In this document: positions 12,630-25,294 of the stretch, piece by piece
How positions within the stretch are numbered: position 1 is the stretch's first letter
Layout of the letters: each line of letters opens with the position of its first letter
From: Blumeriella jaapii
Taxonomy: Eukaryota; Ascomycota; Leotiomycetes; Helotiales; Drepanopezizaceae
DNA: 64,000 nucleotides
Direction of reading: 5' to 3'
Assembly: GCA_009599575.1 (NCBI GenBank)
Contig: VWND01000027.1
Location: 231,001 to 295,000, forward strand
Position numbers and translations under genes: made by a program
The notes under the pieces: generated by a model
Database searches by the model: none
What the model saw: only the letters and a program-made list of their open reading frames with translations
What the model was told of the DNA's origin: nothing

Positions 12630-13859
12630 TTGTTTCTTCTCTCTGCATAGCCTGCGAGAAGTTGGGAAGGTTGCGTTGGATTCGCTTTTTGCACTTCTGG
12701 GTGTGGAATTTGTCTTGAATAACGTTTTTTGATACCCTGTTAGATCGGTTTGGAAGCGGTTCTTGTTACGAGTTAGTTTTAATTGTGGGAGATGCGCTCT
12801 ACCTCTGCATATCAATTTCTCAAGTCCTGTGCCATGCGACCGACCCCTTGTAAGGAGCATCTTGAAAGTAACATCACTACTTGGATAAATCATCACAACC
12901 ACACCGCGAATCGTACCTGACATAGGAAAGACCAAGAGACCTCCAGCCGCCTATTCTGGCTTGCACAGTGTCAATGTTCTCGTCAAGTAGACTCGTCTCG
13001 TCGACGGAGAACGCTCCACGTCTGTGTTGAGAGGTCTCTTTCTAGTCATTAATTGTTCAAAAGACCTAGCGCGTGTTGGATATCCGAAAATTATTGGTTT
13101 CATGCGGCTGATTCTTACCATGGATATTGTATTATGGCTGTGGCGTTGCCCATCTTGGGACGCAAAATCAGTTTTGGCTTGCTCTTAGACATGTACACAA
13201 CTACTTTTTGAAAACCGCAAATCTGGATCAATATTGCGTTGTACCATCAGCACGTACTCTTAAACCGCATCTGGATATTCAGGAAACCCTGGAGGTTGAT
13301 TAGAGCTAAGGTTGACCTACGATAGGATGGGGCTCTTCAAGTACATTTGAGGAAGCAGATGGCGGTTTGGGAATAGGATACCTCCCTAACCGTAAAACTA
13401 CACAATTCGGAAGGAAATACACCCTGTTCAAATGCTCGTTCCACACCAGAAAGAATGTGTACATATAAATCGAAGCGTTATTGAATGCCTCGCTTACTGT
13501 ATGTTCCTCGCTAGCTGACCATCGTTTATCCCTCTAGGCTGGTCCTTGTGCGATCCTTGATTGGACACTTCAATTGTCTCCAACAGCTGATAGTATCTTT
13601 CATAACTACATTGTTGATCTGGAAAAGGGGAGGCTAAGCGACACAGGCTGAGGTCCTCGCTTACGCATCGCATCTTAAGGTGCCGTGCCATTGAATCGGT
13701 CTACAGTACAGACAGACTCTGTTCAGCCTCGTGGAGAAGGCTGAGTGACACGAGGTCAATGGGTACAGTAGGTGCTACTTCAACAGGTGGCAGCTCAAGC
13801 TTCCGTTGAACCACTCGTCACCAACAACACCACCAGAATGCCATCCTGATACCCGCAGC
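12630..13859. other. Spacer, no gene seen
   Basis: No domain-bearing frame is visible. It holds the 3' flank of the membrane protein and the 5' flank of the UVRAG-like gene. Small CTGTAC/TACAGTAG motifs occur near 13702 and 13764. Confidence 0.55.
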
Positions 13860-15575
13860 ATGGCCTCCGAATCATCGAGGCCTCTGCTTCTGCCCCAAAA
13901 TCGAAAGCTACGGCATCTGCAAGGCATCTACGTGCGGAACCTTACTTTCGCAAGACCACGCGGGCACACCATCGACGATGCGTCGCTCAACAAGTCGCCC
14001 CAGAAGCTCGAAGCCTTGCGTGAACCCCAATTGCATCATGCGCGATCCTCGGGGGACTTGCGGCCGCCGAAGGTACGCAGGCAAAGCACGAATTGGGTCG
14101 GCGCGAGACCGAGCGTTCGTCAGAAGAAGCTGGAGGATGTGATTGACAGCAGGATGGCGGATACGTTCTTTACCTTACACTGCGAAGGGCAGAAGGACCC
14201 GATTTACATCAGCGAGGTCGTGGAGAGGGCTATGAATCCTACATTCAGGTTCTTTGATCTGTCGTCGTTTGGCCCGGCTACCACGAGACTGGACACTGTG
14301 ACGGTGAGGGTCTGGGTAAAGAGGAAGGAATTCAAGGTGCTGATTGAGGAGGAAATTAATCTGCAGTCGCTGCAATTTGTTGGAACGTTGAAGCATCATT
14401 CGTACCCGCCAAATTGCATTCTGTTTTGCCTGGTCGATGGTCTTTATGCAGTCGACCTGGCTTCGAAGCCTCCGAAACCAAAGCATGCGCAATGCTTGAA
14501 CACCTCCTCCTTCAATATGCTAATGCGCCTGTCTAATTTGGATGAGTCCATACAGGACGCTCTTGCAACCCGGGAAGAGATAGCATCTCAGATCAATGCA
14601 ATTCTAAAATCAGAATCCAAGGACAAGGCCCCCCAGGCACAGGAAGAACTTGCCCTTGCGAGTCGCTATGTGACGGCGGAGAAGAAGCTCCTCAAGAACT
14701 CCCTAAAAAGAAGAGCAGAACTGCAAGCTTCGATCTCGGCTCGCAGAGACGCCATCAGGTCAGGCAATGAGGTACAAGCAAAAGTGCTTGAAGACATAAC
14801 CAATGCCCAAGATACACTGTCGAGTTGCCGTACACTCCTTGCGAAAGCGACAGCAGAAATGAGTGGCCAGAGGAGGCGGATATGCGAGGAGCTGCTCAGC
14901 ATATACCCTATCGAGCCGACCACAACCCCCCTTCTATTCACCATATGCGGACTTCCGTTACCAAACTCGTCCTTCGAGGAGGCAGACGAAGATGTTGCGT
15001 CAGCGGCTCTTGGATATGTAGCGCGTCTAGTCGACATGCTCCAGTACTACCTTGCGGTTCCGCTTCCGTACCCAGTGCAACCATACGGATCACGATCCAT
15101 CATACAGGATCTGATATCGATACTCTCCGACAATCAACGCACTTTCCCGCTCTACACGAAAGGCACAGTCCGATTTCGTTTCGACTACGGAGTCTTCCTC
15201 CTTAATAAGAACATCGAAGCCTTAGCTGAGAGCCAAGGACTGAAAATCATGGATATTCGACAAACCTTGCCGAATCTGAAATACCTGCTCTACGTGTGCA
15301 GTGCCGGCAGTAGCGAGTTACCAGCTAGGAAGGCTGGCGGTGTCAGGGGCTTGTTGGCAGGCAAGGGGATGGAACTCTCGAGTCGGATCTCCAGTCGACG
15401 AGGCAGTGCGGATAGTGGCCCTGGAGAAGGGCAAGGAGAAGCGATCAGGACAGCGTTGGAAAATGGTGGCGTCGATCCACCTGCGAGGAAAATTGGGAAT
15501 GGAGGGGCGCCCCCATTTGAAGGGGTCCATCACAGCTTGAGGACGAGCGGGCTGCGGGAGAATGTGATGCGGTGA
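13860..15575 (+). CDS. UVRAG/Vps38-type subunit of PI3-kinase complex II
   Basis: This is a 571-residue, intronless member of the Atg14/UVRAG family (Pfam PF10186 type). The start is the first in-frame ATG, in a good context (CAGCATGGCC). The order is: a polar N-terminal tail; a C2-like beta domain at about 85-205 (TFFTLHCEG, YISEVVERAMNPTFRFFDL, FVGTLKHHSYPPNCILFCLVDGLY); a long coiled coil at about 225-345; and a C-terminal alpha/beta part (LLFTICGLPLPNS, RLVDMLQYYLAVPLPYPV, LYTKGTVRFRFDYGVFLLNKN) typical of UVRAG BARA-like regions. The tail is Gly/Arg-rich. Known role of the family: it binds Vps30/Beclin and directs Vps34 to endosomes, for PI3P synthesis in endosomal sorting and autophagosome maturation. 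The family call is firm; UVRAG/Vps38 rather than Atg14 rests on the C2-like domain before the coiled coil. Confidence 0.86.
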   Translation: MASESSRPLLLPQNRKLRHLQGIYVRNLTFARPRGHTIDDASLNKSPQKLEALREPQLHHARSSGDLRPPKVRRQSTNWVGARPSVRQKKLEDVIDSRMADTFFTLHCEGQKDPIYISEVVERAMNPTFRFFDLSSFGPATTRLDTVTVRVWVKRKEFKVLIEEEINLQSLQFVGTLKHHSYPPNCILFCLVDGLYAVDLASKPPKPKHAQCLNTSSFNMLMRLSNLDESIQDALATREEIASQINAILKSESKDKAPQAQEELALASRYVTAEKKLLKNSLKRRAELQASISARRDAIRSGNEVQAKVLEDITNAQDTLSSCRTLLAKATAEMSGQRRRICEELLSIYPIEPTTTPLLFTICGLPLPNSSFEEADEDVASAALGYVARLVDMLQYYLAVPLPYPVQPYGSRSIIQDLISILSDNQRTFPLYTKGTVRFRFDYGVFLLNKNIEALAESQGLKIMDIRQTLPNLKYLLYVCSAGSSELPARKAGGVRGLLAGKGMELSSRISSRRGSADSGPGEGQGEAIRTALENGGVDPPARKIGNGGAPPFEGVHHSLRTSGLRENVMR

Positions 15576-18500
15576 AGGAAAAATTTGATTACAGTAATAA
15601 TCATACCCATTCGTTCTCACCCCGGGGTCGGGATCGACTACCATGCATCGTTGATTGCTTGCACATTTTCTCGAAAACACGACCTGCAACACGCCCCATG
15701 GAAGACTATGGTCAATCGGGGCGAAGCTAAAGATGTTCGATTCATAAGGCCTCTGTGTATCAACACCCCACTAGATCTCGGCACATTGAGCAAAGAACCC
15801 ACCAGGCGCCCATCAACAGTCGGCCCTACATCAAGCACACAGAGGAAAATTTTCAAGCGTGAAATTCAAACAAGAAAGGCTCGTTCCTGCCCTATTTCTA
15901 CGATGCTATTACTGTTCTGTGAAGGGGCGTGAGCTAGTGCCTGTTTGTCTATCTGTCTCTCGAACGGACGGATGTGATGATACAACCTTCCTTGTTTTGA
16001 CTCGCTATGATTTTTGACTTCCTGTTACTTTCCCTGGTTTTTGGCGGGGAATAAGGAGCTCGAGGCGAGAGGAGAGGAGAGGAGAGCAGTAGTGTTCGTA
16101 TGATTGTGCTTTCGTGCAGACCAAGTGGTTTGGTTTGTCGACAGACCAGATTCGCTACTCCGAGTACAGTCGATCTTGAGCCGGAAACAGAGTCAAGAAC
16201 CACAATACGCAGTTAGAGCAGTCGGGATTTCTTGTCCCTATAAAGACTGTTTTGCTGCCTGCTGATTTGTGTCGCTTCTTCACTCTCCCTCGTTTAATCA
16301 AATTCACATCCGAGGGTTTCTCTCTTCCGTGGCAGACAATTTTCTGCTTCTCACGTATGTCTGACTCTGTAAGTGTAACTGCGAGAGTCAAGCCGATCTT
16401 GAGTCGATGGTCAATCGTACTTGAACAGCTTTAAACAGAGTATCATCATCAGATTGAAACAAAGGTCCAATGAAGGAGCTCAGGTGGCAGGTTTCGTATT
16501 GGTGCTCTTTTCTCATGCCAAGTGGCGGTGCTCTCTTCTTTGGCTATACTCCGTAGGTATAAGGGCTTATGGTTGAAGCTGGACTGAGCAAGGAGCCACT
16601 CGGCAGCGATGTCCACAAACAGGAGGCACCATGACGCGCAGAAATCTACTTATGCCCCCATTCAGTCCGTACCTACAGCCGGCACGCTAATCTCAAGGTT
16701 CAGCCATGCTTGCAACTGCCGAGCTTCGAGATCGACTACTCACGGTACAAGGCTTGGGCACCTAGCAGCCCTAGTAAGATGAGCTAGAGGTTAGAGTCTG
16801 TGTACATTTCACGTGGGCCCTCTCTCAGTGGCCAACACGGCTTCAAACGGTTTTGTTGCAAATCGTCAAGGTGACACAAGCCTAACCAGTGCTCCTGCTA
16901 GCACAGTAGCAGCGGAGGCCAACTTGCTGTCTGGCATCGAAAGCAAAAAGTGTTGCACATCGCAGGCGGCACGGCTCTCAGGTCACCTCTCCCTTACCAC
17001 ACCGCGTCTTCTCTCAGAAGCGTAGCTTGTCGGATAGACAGAGATATGGAGCACAGCACCTGTTGCACATCGCACCATCCATGACTTGCAACAAAAATCC
17101 GCCTTCCTATGTGGAGAGCGCACCTAGCGCCCGCTGCAGGCAGCTTCGATATGCAACAAAACACACACACGCTCTCTCTCTTTCTCTCTCTCTTTCTTTC
17201 TTTCTCTCTCTCTCTCCGATACTCCTACCCTCTCTCAAAGTTATCATTCCAGTCTCGGTCCCAGCAAATGCCGCTCCAGCTTGACTTGCAAACCCCGTTC
17301 TCGCAAAAGTGCAAGACAGGCCCTGAGCAGATGCCGAGAGAGAAAACCGACCGAGCCGTGTATCTGCTGGCAGCGCAAAGCAGAGTTCGAGGCCGAGGCC
17401 GAGGCCCTTGAGTCGCCGCACGTGGTCAGATTTAGCCTGGCGCGGAGGTTGCTCTGCGCGGCAAGGCAGCAGCTACAGTAGCTAGCTCGGCGGCGAAAGC
17501 AGGCGGGCAAGAACGAGTAAAACTATGTTTCTTTCTTGTGCGGCAGATAGAATGTTTGTTGCAGGTCGCAAAAAAGCCTTTCGGAGGGTTCGAGATAGTA
17601 AGCGTTTAGGATGAGACGGAGGGGAGCGTTGTGGGGATGGTGTGTTTGGCCAAGGCGGGCAGGAGGCGGGGACGGCACAATTTGCGTAGGAGGAAATAGT
17701 TTAGGAGGAAGTTAAGTTTAGAAAGAAGGTTGGTGTTGTTGTTGTTGTTATTGTTGTTGTTGATTCGAAAGACTGTTCTAGCTGCTGTGATGAAGTATGT
17801 GAAACGAGGACATAGATCTTGGAGCTTGCAATTGTCGAAAAAACGGTGTCGTTTTTCCCCGACGAGAATTCCCTCGCTTAGCGTTGATGCACGTATCTGA
17901 TGGAGATGTTCTGCCAATAACAACACTTTGGCTTACTAATGTCAATATCTGTCGCGAAAAAAGAGTAATCCCTTCGAATAGCTGGCATAGTCTCTAGCCT
18001 TGTAACGTGAATGGCACGAATTAATAAAGCGGAAAATGTTTGACAGCTTCCGAGGTTTCTTGACATCGGCCCACTTGGAAGGGAGAGATATCCCGAACGG
18101 GTAGCACTCCACGACTACAAAAGTGAGCTCGGAAATACCCAGCTATGCACCTCCCTTGGTCGAATCACCTACTGAGTCATGAACGAAGAATTAGTAAAGA
18201 AAAGGCAGCTGATGGAGGGCGATAGTTTGCAGGCATTGCCGAGAGGGGGCTCTTTTAATTTCCTACGTTTCGAGGAGCATGTCCGTAAGGATTCTCGGTC
18301 CCGACTTAGTAACATTGTCGTGATTCTTGGGGGTTTTGACGTGAGAATCAGTTGGGTTATTATTGTTTTGACGTCTGAAGAGTCGGGAGAGGTGAGACTG
18401 GCTTTAGTGCTGATTTCGAGCGAATAGTGTCTTGGTCGGCATCATACAAAACTTGTACAAATAGATGCGAACCGTGAATCTCGTAAGAGATAAAATCTAC

Positions 18501-19473
18501 AAGTGTGTTAGCACAACACAGATATGTATAATATATAAATATCGTGTATATACAGATCAGAAAATAGCCTTAAGGAAAAATATTTGGATGCTAAAGGCCA
18601 GAGAGTGCCATGCGAGGTATGCTGAGATCAAACCATACAATGTATTTGAACACGGAAGATTGAATTTGACTTTGAATACTCCGAGCTGGAGCAAGAGGAC
18701 ATTGAAAACCTCAATTTTTCTGTAGCAAGTCAAAGCCATCAAAATTTCCATAGGACTTTTCCAAAGCGCGGGTGGAGTTGCGCAGCAGAGGATAGTCCAA
18801 CATCACGTGGTCTTGGATTTATGCCGGAGGATTCATCCCTTCCACCTCGTACACATACCTCTAGCATCATACAACGCTATACTTCAGCTCTGAGGTACGA
18901 GTGTACTATCAGGCCGAGTTCTTCCTGTTTCACATTGTAGTTCGCGTCTATCTGGTTCTTGTCTATCTGGTTCTTGAAATCTATCGTACCATGGAGCGTG
19001 GCGTCATGATCAGTTCACCCTGCTGTGGCGGGAGGACTGCTGCCGTTCTGCATACAAACACTCCATGCGAGAATGCTCGTAGCCAGTGCTCCGTTTGCCT
19101 GTCTCAGTGTTTATGTGGACCATCTGTTTTTACGTCCTTTCCTTGCAGCCAAACGGAGCCGACGGCCTGTTGTCGATTCTAGAGTGCTGTAAACGGCGAA
19201 ACGACAGGTCTCCTACGTTTATTGGCTTAACGGAAGCGCGGAGCAATATCAACATCATAGCCTCAAGAATAGCATTGCAAATCATTTTCGGAATGACCTT
19301 ATTCATTGATGTACACGGCTGAAGTCGTTGCCATTTCCAACAAAGAAGCAAATGGGTCCTCGGGTCTTGGTGAATAGCTCACATAGCGGCAAATTGTATC
19401 TTTCTACTGCACGGTTCATCGCAGATGTACTGGGCCGAAGCCCGGTATGGGCCATTTCCGTCCAAAAGGAATG
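15576..19473. other. 3.9 kb gene-free flank of the copia insertion
   Basis: No convincing gene on either strand. Visible items: a CT-rich microsatellite at 17163-17218, a 15-base direct repeat (GTCTATCTGGTTCTT) around 18947-18977, a (GTT)n run near 17731-17762, and two copies of TGTTGCACATCGCA (about 16951 and 17061). Base composition drifts to AT towards 18.5 kb. Confidence 0.5.
17163..17218. repeat. CT-rich microsatellite
   Basis: Irregular (CT)n/(CTTT)n tract. Confidence 0.85.
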
Positions 19474-19478
19474 AAAAG
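19474..19478. repeat. Target-site duplication, left copy (AAAAG)
   Basis: Five bases directly before the left LTR. They are identical to the five bases directly after the right LTR. Confidence 0.9.
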
Positions 19479-19673
19479 TGTGGGAATACCCATAGGGGTC
19501 ACGTGGGATCAGGTGATGCGGAATCACAGTTGTAGGTGCGCAGCGCTAGCGCCCGCTAGCGCTCGCACATCTACCCCATATTCTCACGCCAGCTAAACCT
19601 AGTAGAATGCATACAGTTTCCACCCGATTTACTACGACTAGTCGTATCTGTATCACCACCTGTGATACCAATA
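19479..19673 (+). repeat. Left LTR of copia element
   Basis: 195 bases, beginning TGTGGGAATA and ending CCAATA; the right copy ends CCAACA, the usual CA end. It differs from the right LTR at about eight sites, all transitions. It contains a hairpin with 9-base arms (19542-19550 and 19555-19563) and a perfect 14-base palindrome TACGACTAGTCGTA (19633-19646). Confidence 0.93.
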
Positions 19674-20157
19674 CTAATTAATAGTTAAATTCACTTCTAA
19701 CCACAGATTCGCAAAGTTTAATAAAAAAAGCAAGTTCAAAAGATTATATTATACAAAACGACTTTCTTTTCCGATCTGCGCTAAAGGCTACCAATCTCCT
19801 TTTATTATGCAAAACGACCAAGAAAAAAAAAAAATAGCTAAAATCAGATTTAATAATTTCTATCTGATTATATTTTATTAACACCGCTGTTCGACGAATC
19901 CTACGATTTCGAAAAAAGATTCTAGAAACCAAGCAGCAATACAAGCAAGCAAACGCCCTATCTCCCAACCTGTTGCAACTTATATCTTGCGACAACTACT
20001 AATCAAAAACAATCAAAAACGCTATTAACCCAACTACCGCCATTAATTACGAAATACCGAACTTCAAATACAAATCGTTCCACCATTAAAAACAAGCAGT
20101 CAAAATGATTCCGATACTTGTATATATTAAATACGATGTCGAGGATTAAAATAAAAA

Positions 20158-20809
20158 AATGGATCCAGCAACGTTTTCCGAAAAGGCTTTAAATAAGCAT
20201 ATTGCGCTTTGCTGCGAAGTTTACAAAACAAATAACAGACTAGACCCATCTTACGAGCTATTACAAACTATTCGGAAAAACTTTGAAAAATAAACCCCCG
20301 ATACGTTTGCAAAATCTAATTTCCGAGCTTAGAAAAAATTCCGCGAAACCTGCTTAATCGCAGACCTTTTTATAAAACCTGTAGCAAAAACCTTATACGC
20401 GGCAATAATTCAAGCTCGATTAAAATCAAATAAAATCGAATAAACCTTTGCTCTGCAAAAAAAAAAAATTCGATTGCGCATCAAATACGACGAAATATTC
20501 CGAAAATATAGTCGCAAAATCAGAAAACCAAATGGGCCATTATCTAACAAAGCAAAAAAAGATTCCGATACTTCTGCACAGCCGGTAAAATTTCAGTATA
20601 ATCCCAAAAATCAAAACCCTAAAAATACCGGTCGCAATAACCTATATAGCTCGTACGACTTACAACGCAATATCGAAATCAAAAAGTTCTTTCAATATCA
20701 GCCCGAACACCAACGAAAATACCGTATATACGTTCGACCAAAGCAATTTTACCCAAAGCTGCAATTCCCGGCCCTATCTTATACGCAAATTCCCGATTAT
20801 TTTCGTTAA
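20158..20809 (+). pseudogene. Copia gag-like remnant
   Basis: An ATG at about 20160 opens a short frame (MDPATFSEKALNKH...) that meets stops at once. A frame of 111 residues rich in Lys, Asn and Gln follows at 20474. Position after the LTR and composition suggest gag. Homology cannot be shown from sequence alone. Confidence 0.45.
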
Positions 20810-22589
20810 ATTAGAAATATTTCCAAGATTTATAATAATAAAAAAAAAAAAATATGGAAATGCGAAATACAAAATTCTAAACGATAAATTAAATATTTTT
20901 TATAAAAATTGTTTAAGACTTGGAATCCAGCAAAAAAACGAAATTGGCTACGCAATTATTTTCTTATTTATATTAAAAAACGACGCCCACGACTTTTATA
21001 TAACTAAATTATACGGCCAGAACTACGAGTTTTGGATTATAATTGCTTTGATAAAAAAGCAGTTCGAAGTTTCCGAATCCGCCCAGAAATACTTCGAAAA
21101 ATGGCGATTCATAAGTTTATTTCGTATAACTTTTATGCTTAAAAACGCTATCAAAACCAAATCCGAATATCTTTTAATTATAGTCAAAAAGCTGATGATA
21201 ATTTAGCGCAATTTAACCCCGGAGTATTATACAAACAAAGCACTTCGCGACGTATTAATAAATGCAATTAAAAATATGCCAAAATGCGCGTATACGCAGT
21301 ACAACCCAGCAAAATCTTTTACTATTCTCCTAATACAATTAAAAAGCTTTATATCGGTTATTTCAAAACTAAACTCAGCCTCCGGAACTTATTTATACTA
21401 GACCGGCATTTTTTAAAACAAAAACGAAAACACCGGTAATATATAAAAAAACCCATCGGACGTATATTATACCGATCGCGAATATAAAAATAATAGAAAA
21501 AACAGAAGTCGAAAAGGTTCATACCGAAAAAAATATAAAGCCTTTTTTCGTAGCAACCCGAAAAACACCGGCCCAAACCGTGAAAAGCTTTATTATATAT
21601 GCAAAAAGCCAAACCATTAGTCCATTTAACATACGCTAAAAGAGCGAAAAACAGCCTACGAAGCCTGGAAGCACGAATCTCACTATTTTACAGGCGTTAA
21701 TTATACTTTTTTTGCCGAATATCGCCAGTTTTTAACTGAAATTAAAAGCGAAAGCGTATCGGAGACCAGCGAAAAGCGTAAAAATTAATAATCAGCGGCC
21801 GCAACTCAATTCACGATTGAATTAAAAGCAATTGACGGCCAACAATTAATAAAAAATCTACGTAATTACGCTACGTACCACGCGTATACGAGTAAAAACC
21901 CATATTCACCCCTTCCGACCATTATTCCTCTCGATTAATTTATATTCGAACGCTATTTTTTCTACAAATTTCAAAGTTTTATCCCAAATACAAAAGCAGC
22001 AAAAGTTTTTATTGCAGGAAAGCGACAAGCCGAAGCTTTGCAAAAGTTGCTTCCTACCCTTTTGTATATAAATCGATTTAAAAGCAAAGTCAAAATCAAG
22101 TTTAATAACAATATAACGAAAAATTACCGGTTTTATAGATATAACGACACCGCTAAGGTTAATCACCTTTTATTTAATCAACGTAAATACGTTATTTTTA
22201 ATTTTTCTTTAGGATTTCGATCGTTTAAAAAAATGTATTATAACAACTTGTTCGATATTTTTATTTAGGGCCAGAAAAGATTCCAGTTATTCGCAAATAG
22301 AACTATCCGTTTTTGATATTACATACGAAGAAGGCTATTTTGGCCTATTTGACAATTACAAAATTACGTTAAATACACCGCCGATTCGAATATCCTTCCG
22401 CGGCGCGCTTTGCAAAAGTGCTTGATTTATCCGGCTACGAAAACGTTTTTTTTAAGGCTTTAAAAACAATTGAAAAGTTTTATCACTAGTGCCAAATGCA
22501 CGGCGCAAGCTTTGGCAAATACAAATTTACTTTGAAAAACGATCAAAAATTCAACTATTCTATTATTATTAATATAATATATTTAAATA

Positions 22590-23220
22590 AAAGCCCAGTA
22601 TTATATGTTGTCGATTTTGCAATTTTATTCAATTCGGCAGCGTTTTTTAAGGATATGACCGCACTTGAAACTTTTAATTAATTGCGGAAATGCTGGATAA
22701 ATACGTATTTAAAATCTTCCGATATTATTATATACGATTCAAATACCAATTTTAACGCAAAAAAGTTCAAAAAACTGGCAAAAGCAATATCAATTATTAT
22801 TAAGCAAATGCTTACCGAAACACATAATAGTATAGGAAAAATTAAGCGCTACTATTATACGCTGCGACGTATTTATAAAATTATTACAGCTGAATTCAAA
22901 AAAACCGGTACTTTTAAAAAACAACGCTTGTAAATAATTTTAAAGGCTATTAACGATACAGCCGGTTCAGCAGGTTTTTTTTTGTTCCAATTTTACTTAT
23001 ATTCGGCGCTTACCTTCGTATTTACGAAAATAACCCCCCTTTTGCAAACATTGCAAAGCGAAAGAAAGCTGTACGCAAAGGAATAACGGAAGTCCGCCGA
23101 TTGCAAACAATTCGCCAAATGCAAAATGCATTTTATACGCGCAATAGCCCGAATACATTCGAAACGCTAGATCTGCCTTTCCAATCGCAAGTTCGTATAT
23201 GGCGCGAAAAAATAAGCAAC
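22590..23220 (+). pseudogene. Copia integrase core remnant
   Basis: Stretches such as CWINTYLKSSDIIIYDSNTN and ETHNSIGKIKRYYYTLRR match the fungal copia integrase layout, where an aspartate lies in the IIxHDxxTNF-type motif and a glutamate-like position in the AHNSIGKVERYH-type motif. Histidine-to-tyrosine changes and stops are visible. KAINDTAGSAGF just after fits the same domain. Confidence 0.75.
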
Positions 23221-23438
23221 GAAAAAGCTTAATAGAAAAGCTTTTATATCCTTTTCGCAATTAAAAAACAAACGTACACCGTTCAAATCAAAAAGAAAAC
23301 AGTTTAATTAAAAATAACAATTGTAAAGCTATACAATCAGAAATCTTCGGAAAACGACGAACCGGAACCTAATAAAAAAGAATCCCAAAACGCCTTTCCG
23401 AACGTACAAAATCAAGAAAACCCTTTAAACCCCCCAAA

Positions 23439-23486
23439 CGGCGAACCAGCAAACGGCGAATCAGCAAACGGCGAATCAGCAGAACC
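23439..23486 (+). repeat. 15-base tandem repeat in copia pol
   Basis: About three copies of a GCAAACGGCGAATCA unit, encoding a small Asn-Gly-Glu repeat in the linker between integrase and reverse transcriptase. Confidence 0.8.
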
Positions 23487-23779
23487 ACGTCGTACAGGCC
23501 GAACAAAAAAAATCCTACGCAAATACGACGATATATGCTTTAAGCAGCTAATTACTAAAACCTTTTGCGAAAAGCTTAATACGTTTTTAACGCACAAAAA
23601 AAAGTCAAACCGGAAGCTTTCAGCCAAATTGCGCGCTTTTAAAATAATTACAACAGAAAGCGAAGCGTTTAAAAACTCTCAACGTCGTAAAATCGAAAGT
23701 TTATTAGTTATAAGAATATTCGAGTTTATATAGTACGATCCAGTCCAATATAATAGCGTGCGAGTCTTCGGATTACGTT

Positions 23780-24130
23780 TAATAAATAAAATAAAAGCGA
23801 AAAAAACTTTTATTCCGTTCGAAAAATCAAAGCTTATAATACAAACCTTTTTGAACCAAAGCAAGAAAGTCATATTAACGCAATCACCCACAATTCAGCG
23901 TTCGAGCCAAAAATTGATTACTGCCCTGGCCCTTTCGCTGCTGCAACGAAAAATACACTTGTATTTACGAAACATCACTCAGGCTTATACACAAAGTAAG
24001 CAACCGCTAAACCGGCTAATCTTGGCAAAACTACTAAAGGAAATAGCCCACCTGTATTCCGAAAGCACGATTATACGAGTCAAAAAAGCGTTGTATAAAA
24101 TTCCAAAAGCAGAAACATTTTAATAAACAA
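23780..24130 (+). pseudogene. Copia reverse transcriptase remnant
   Basis: The frame includes TQSPTIQRSSQKLITALAL, YLRNITQAYTQSKQPLNR and VKKALYKIPKAETF. These are the typical N-terminal palm motifs of fungal Ty1/copia reverse transcriptase (KARLVVQGF-like, DITQAYxQS, KPLYGIPEAGNHW-like). A stop follows at once, so the YVDD half is lost from the open frame. Confidence 0.85.
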
Positions 24131-24639
24131 TATATTATATTTATTACAAAAAAAAGCTATCGGCCGTTACGTCAACTTACGATTCCTACCTGCTAATTAC
24201 TATTGGAAAAAACGCTTTTAAACTAATTAAAATGCAAACGAACGATATATACTTTTTTAATAACGAACGTTTTATTATAAAAAAGAAAGCTAAACTGAAA
24301 AAAGCCAAATTAACGGCAAAACCAATAGATAAGCTTACAACTTCGCATAATTTAACTTTCAACGGATGCGTTCTGACCTTAAAAAGCGATTATATAACTT
24401 TTACACAAAAAAACCAAAGCAAGAATCTAAAGCTTGTTTTAAACAACCCAAACACCTAAATGCAAAAATACGCCAGCCAAAAAGCTTTAAAAACTTATAT
24501 TACGTCAATTTGCCAACCAAAAGCCATATTCGCGTTATTTACAGCTGCGCAATTCAAAAGCCCAGGCCAAAAGGAAATTATCGAGCTAAACAAACGAATC
24601 AAATGAATAATAAACAACCAAAACCGAAAATTAACCTAT

Positions 24640-25215
24640 ATACCTTTCGATCTGAACCGTATAAAATTGTACGTTTTTATAAACGGCTCGTTTGCTAACA
24701 ACGAAGATTTAAATAGCCAAATTAATTACGTTATCGCTATTAATAATAAAAATATTTTATTCGAAAACGACGACTTTTTTATGCAAAGCAACGTTATATA
24801 TTTTAGCTTTACCAAAAGCCGACGTATCACAAAAAGCGTATTAGCTAGCGAAATTCTGGGAATAATAGCCGAAGCCGATTTAGCAATTGCGATTGCGACT
24901 ACTTTGGAACAAATCACTCAGCAGCTTAATTTATTAAAAATTCTATTAATCGTTTGCACGGACTTTTATTTATTGTACGAATGCTTAGTGAAACTTGAAA
25001 CGACAAAGAAAAAAAAGCTTATAGTCGATGTTATAGCGTTGCGCCAATCATACGAAAGGCGAGAAATAGCAGAAATTCGCTGGATTAACGGCAAGAATAA
25101 CCTGACGGACGCTATAACGAAGGCAGCCCCAAATAAAGCGTTTACGACGTTTATCGAAAAAAACAAGCTGACGATTAAAATAAAAAGCTGGGTAGATAAA
25201 AAAGAAAAAGGCTAA
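24640..25215 (+). pseudogene. Copia RNase H remnant
   Basis: A 182-residue frame from about 24667 keeps VFINGSFANNEDLNSQINYV (catalytic Asp changed to Asn), a Ser-Glu-like second site in KSVLASEILGIIAEADLAIA, CTDFYLLYECLVKLETTKKK, and IRWINGKNNLTDAITK at the end. It is the longest surviving open stretch of the element. Confidence 0.82.
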
Positions 25216-25294
25216 CTTAGAAAGCTAACTTGCAATTGCGTTCAAACACGTTGCAAGCCAAAAACGCATTCTACTAAAAAGAAAAAACTGCCAA

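Noticed and set aside
17606..17926. Asn-run protein on the minus strand
   Set aside because: The Asn run is a (GTT)n microsatellite read in reverse; no domain.
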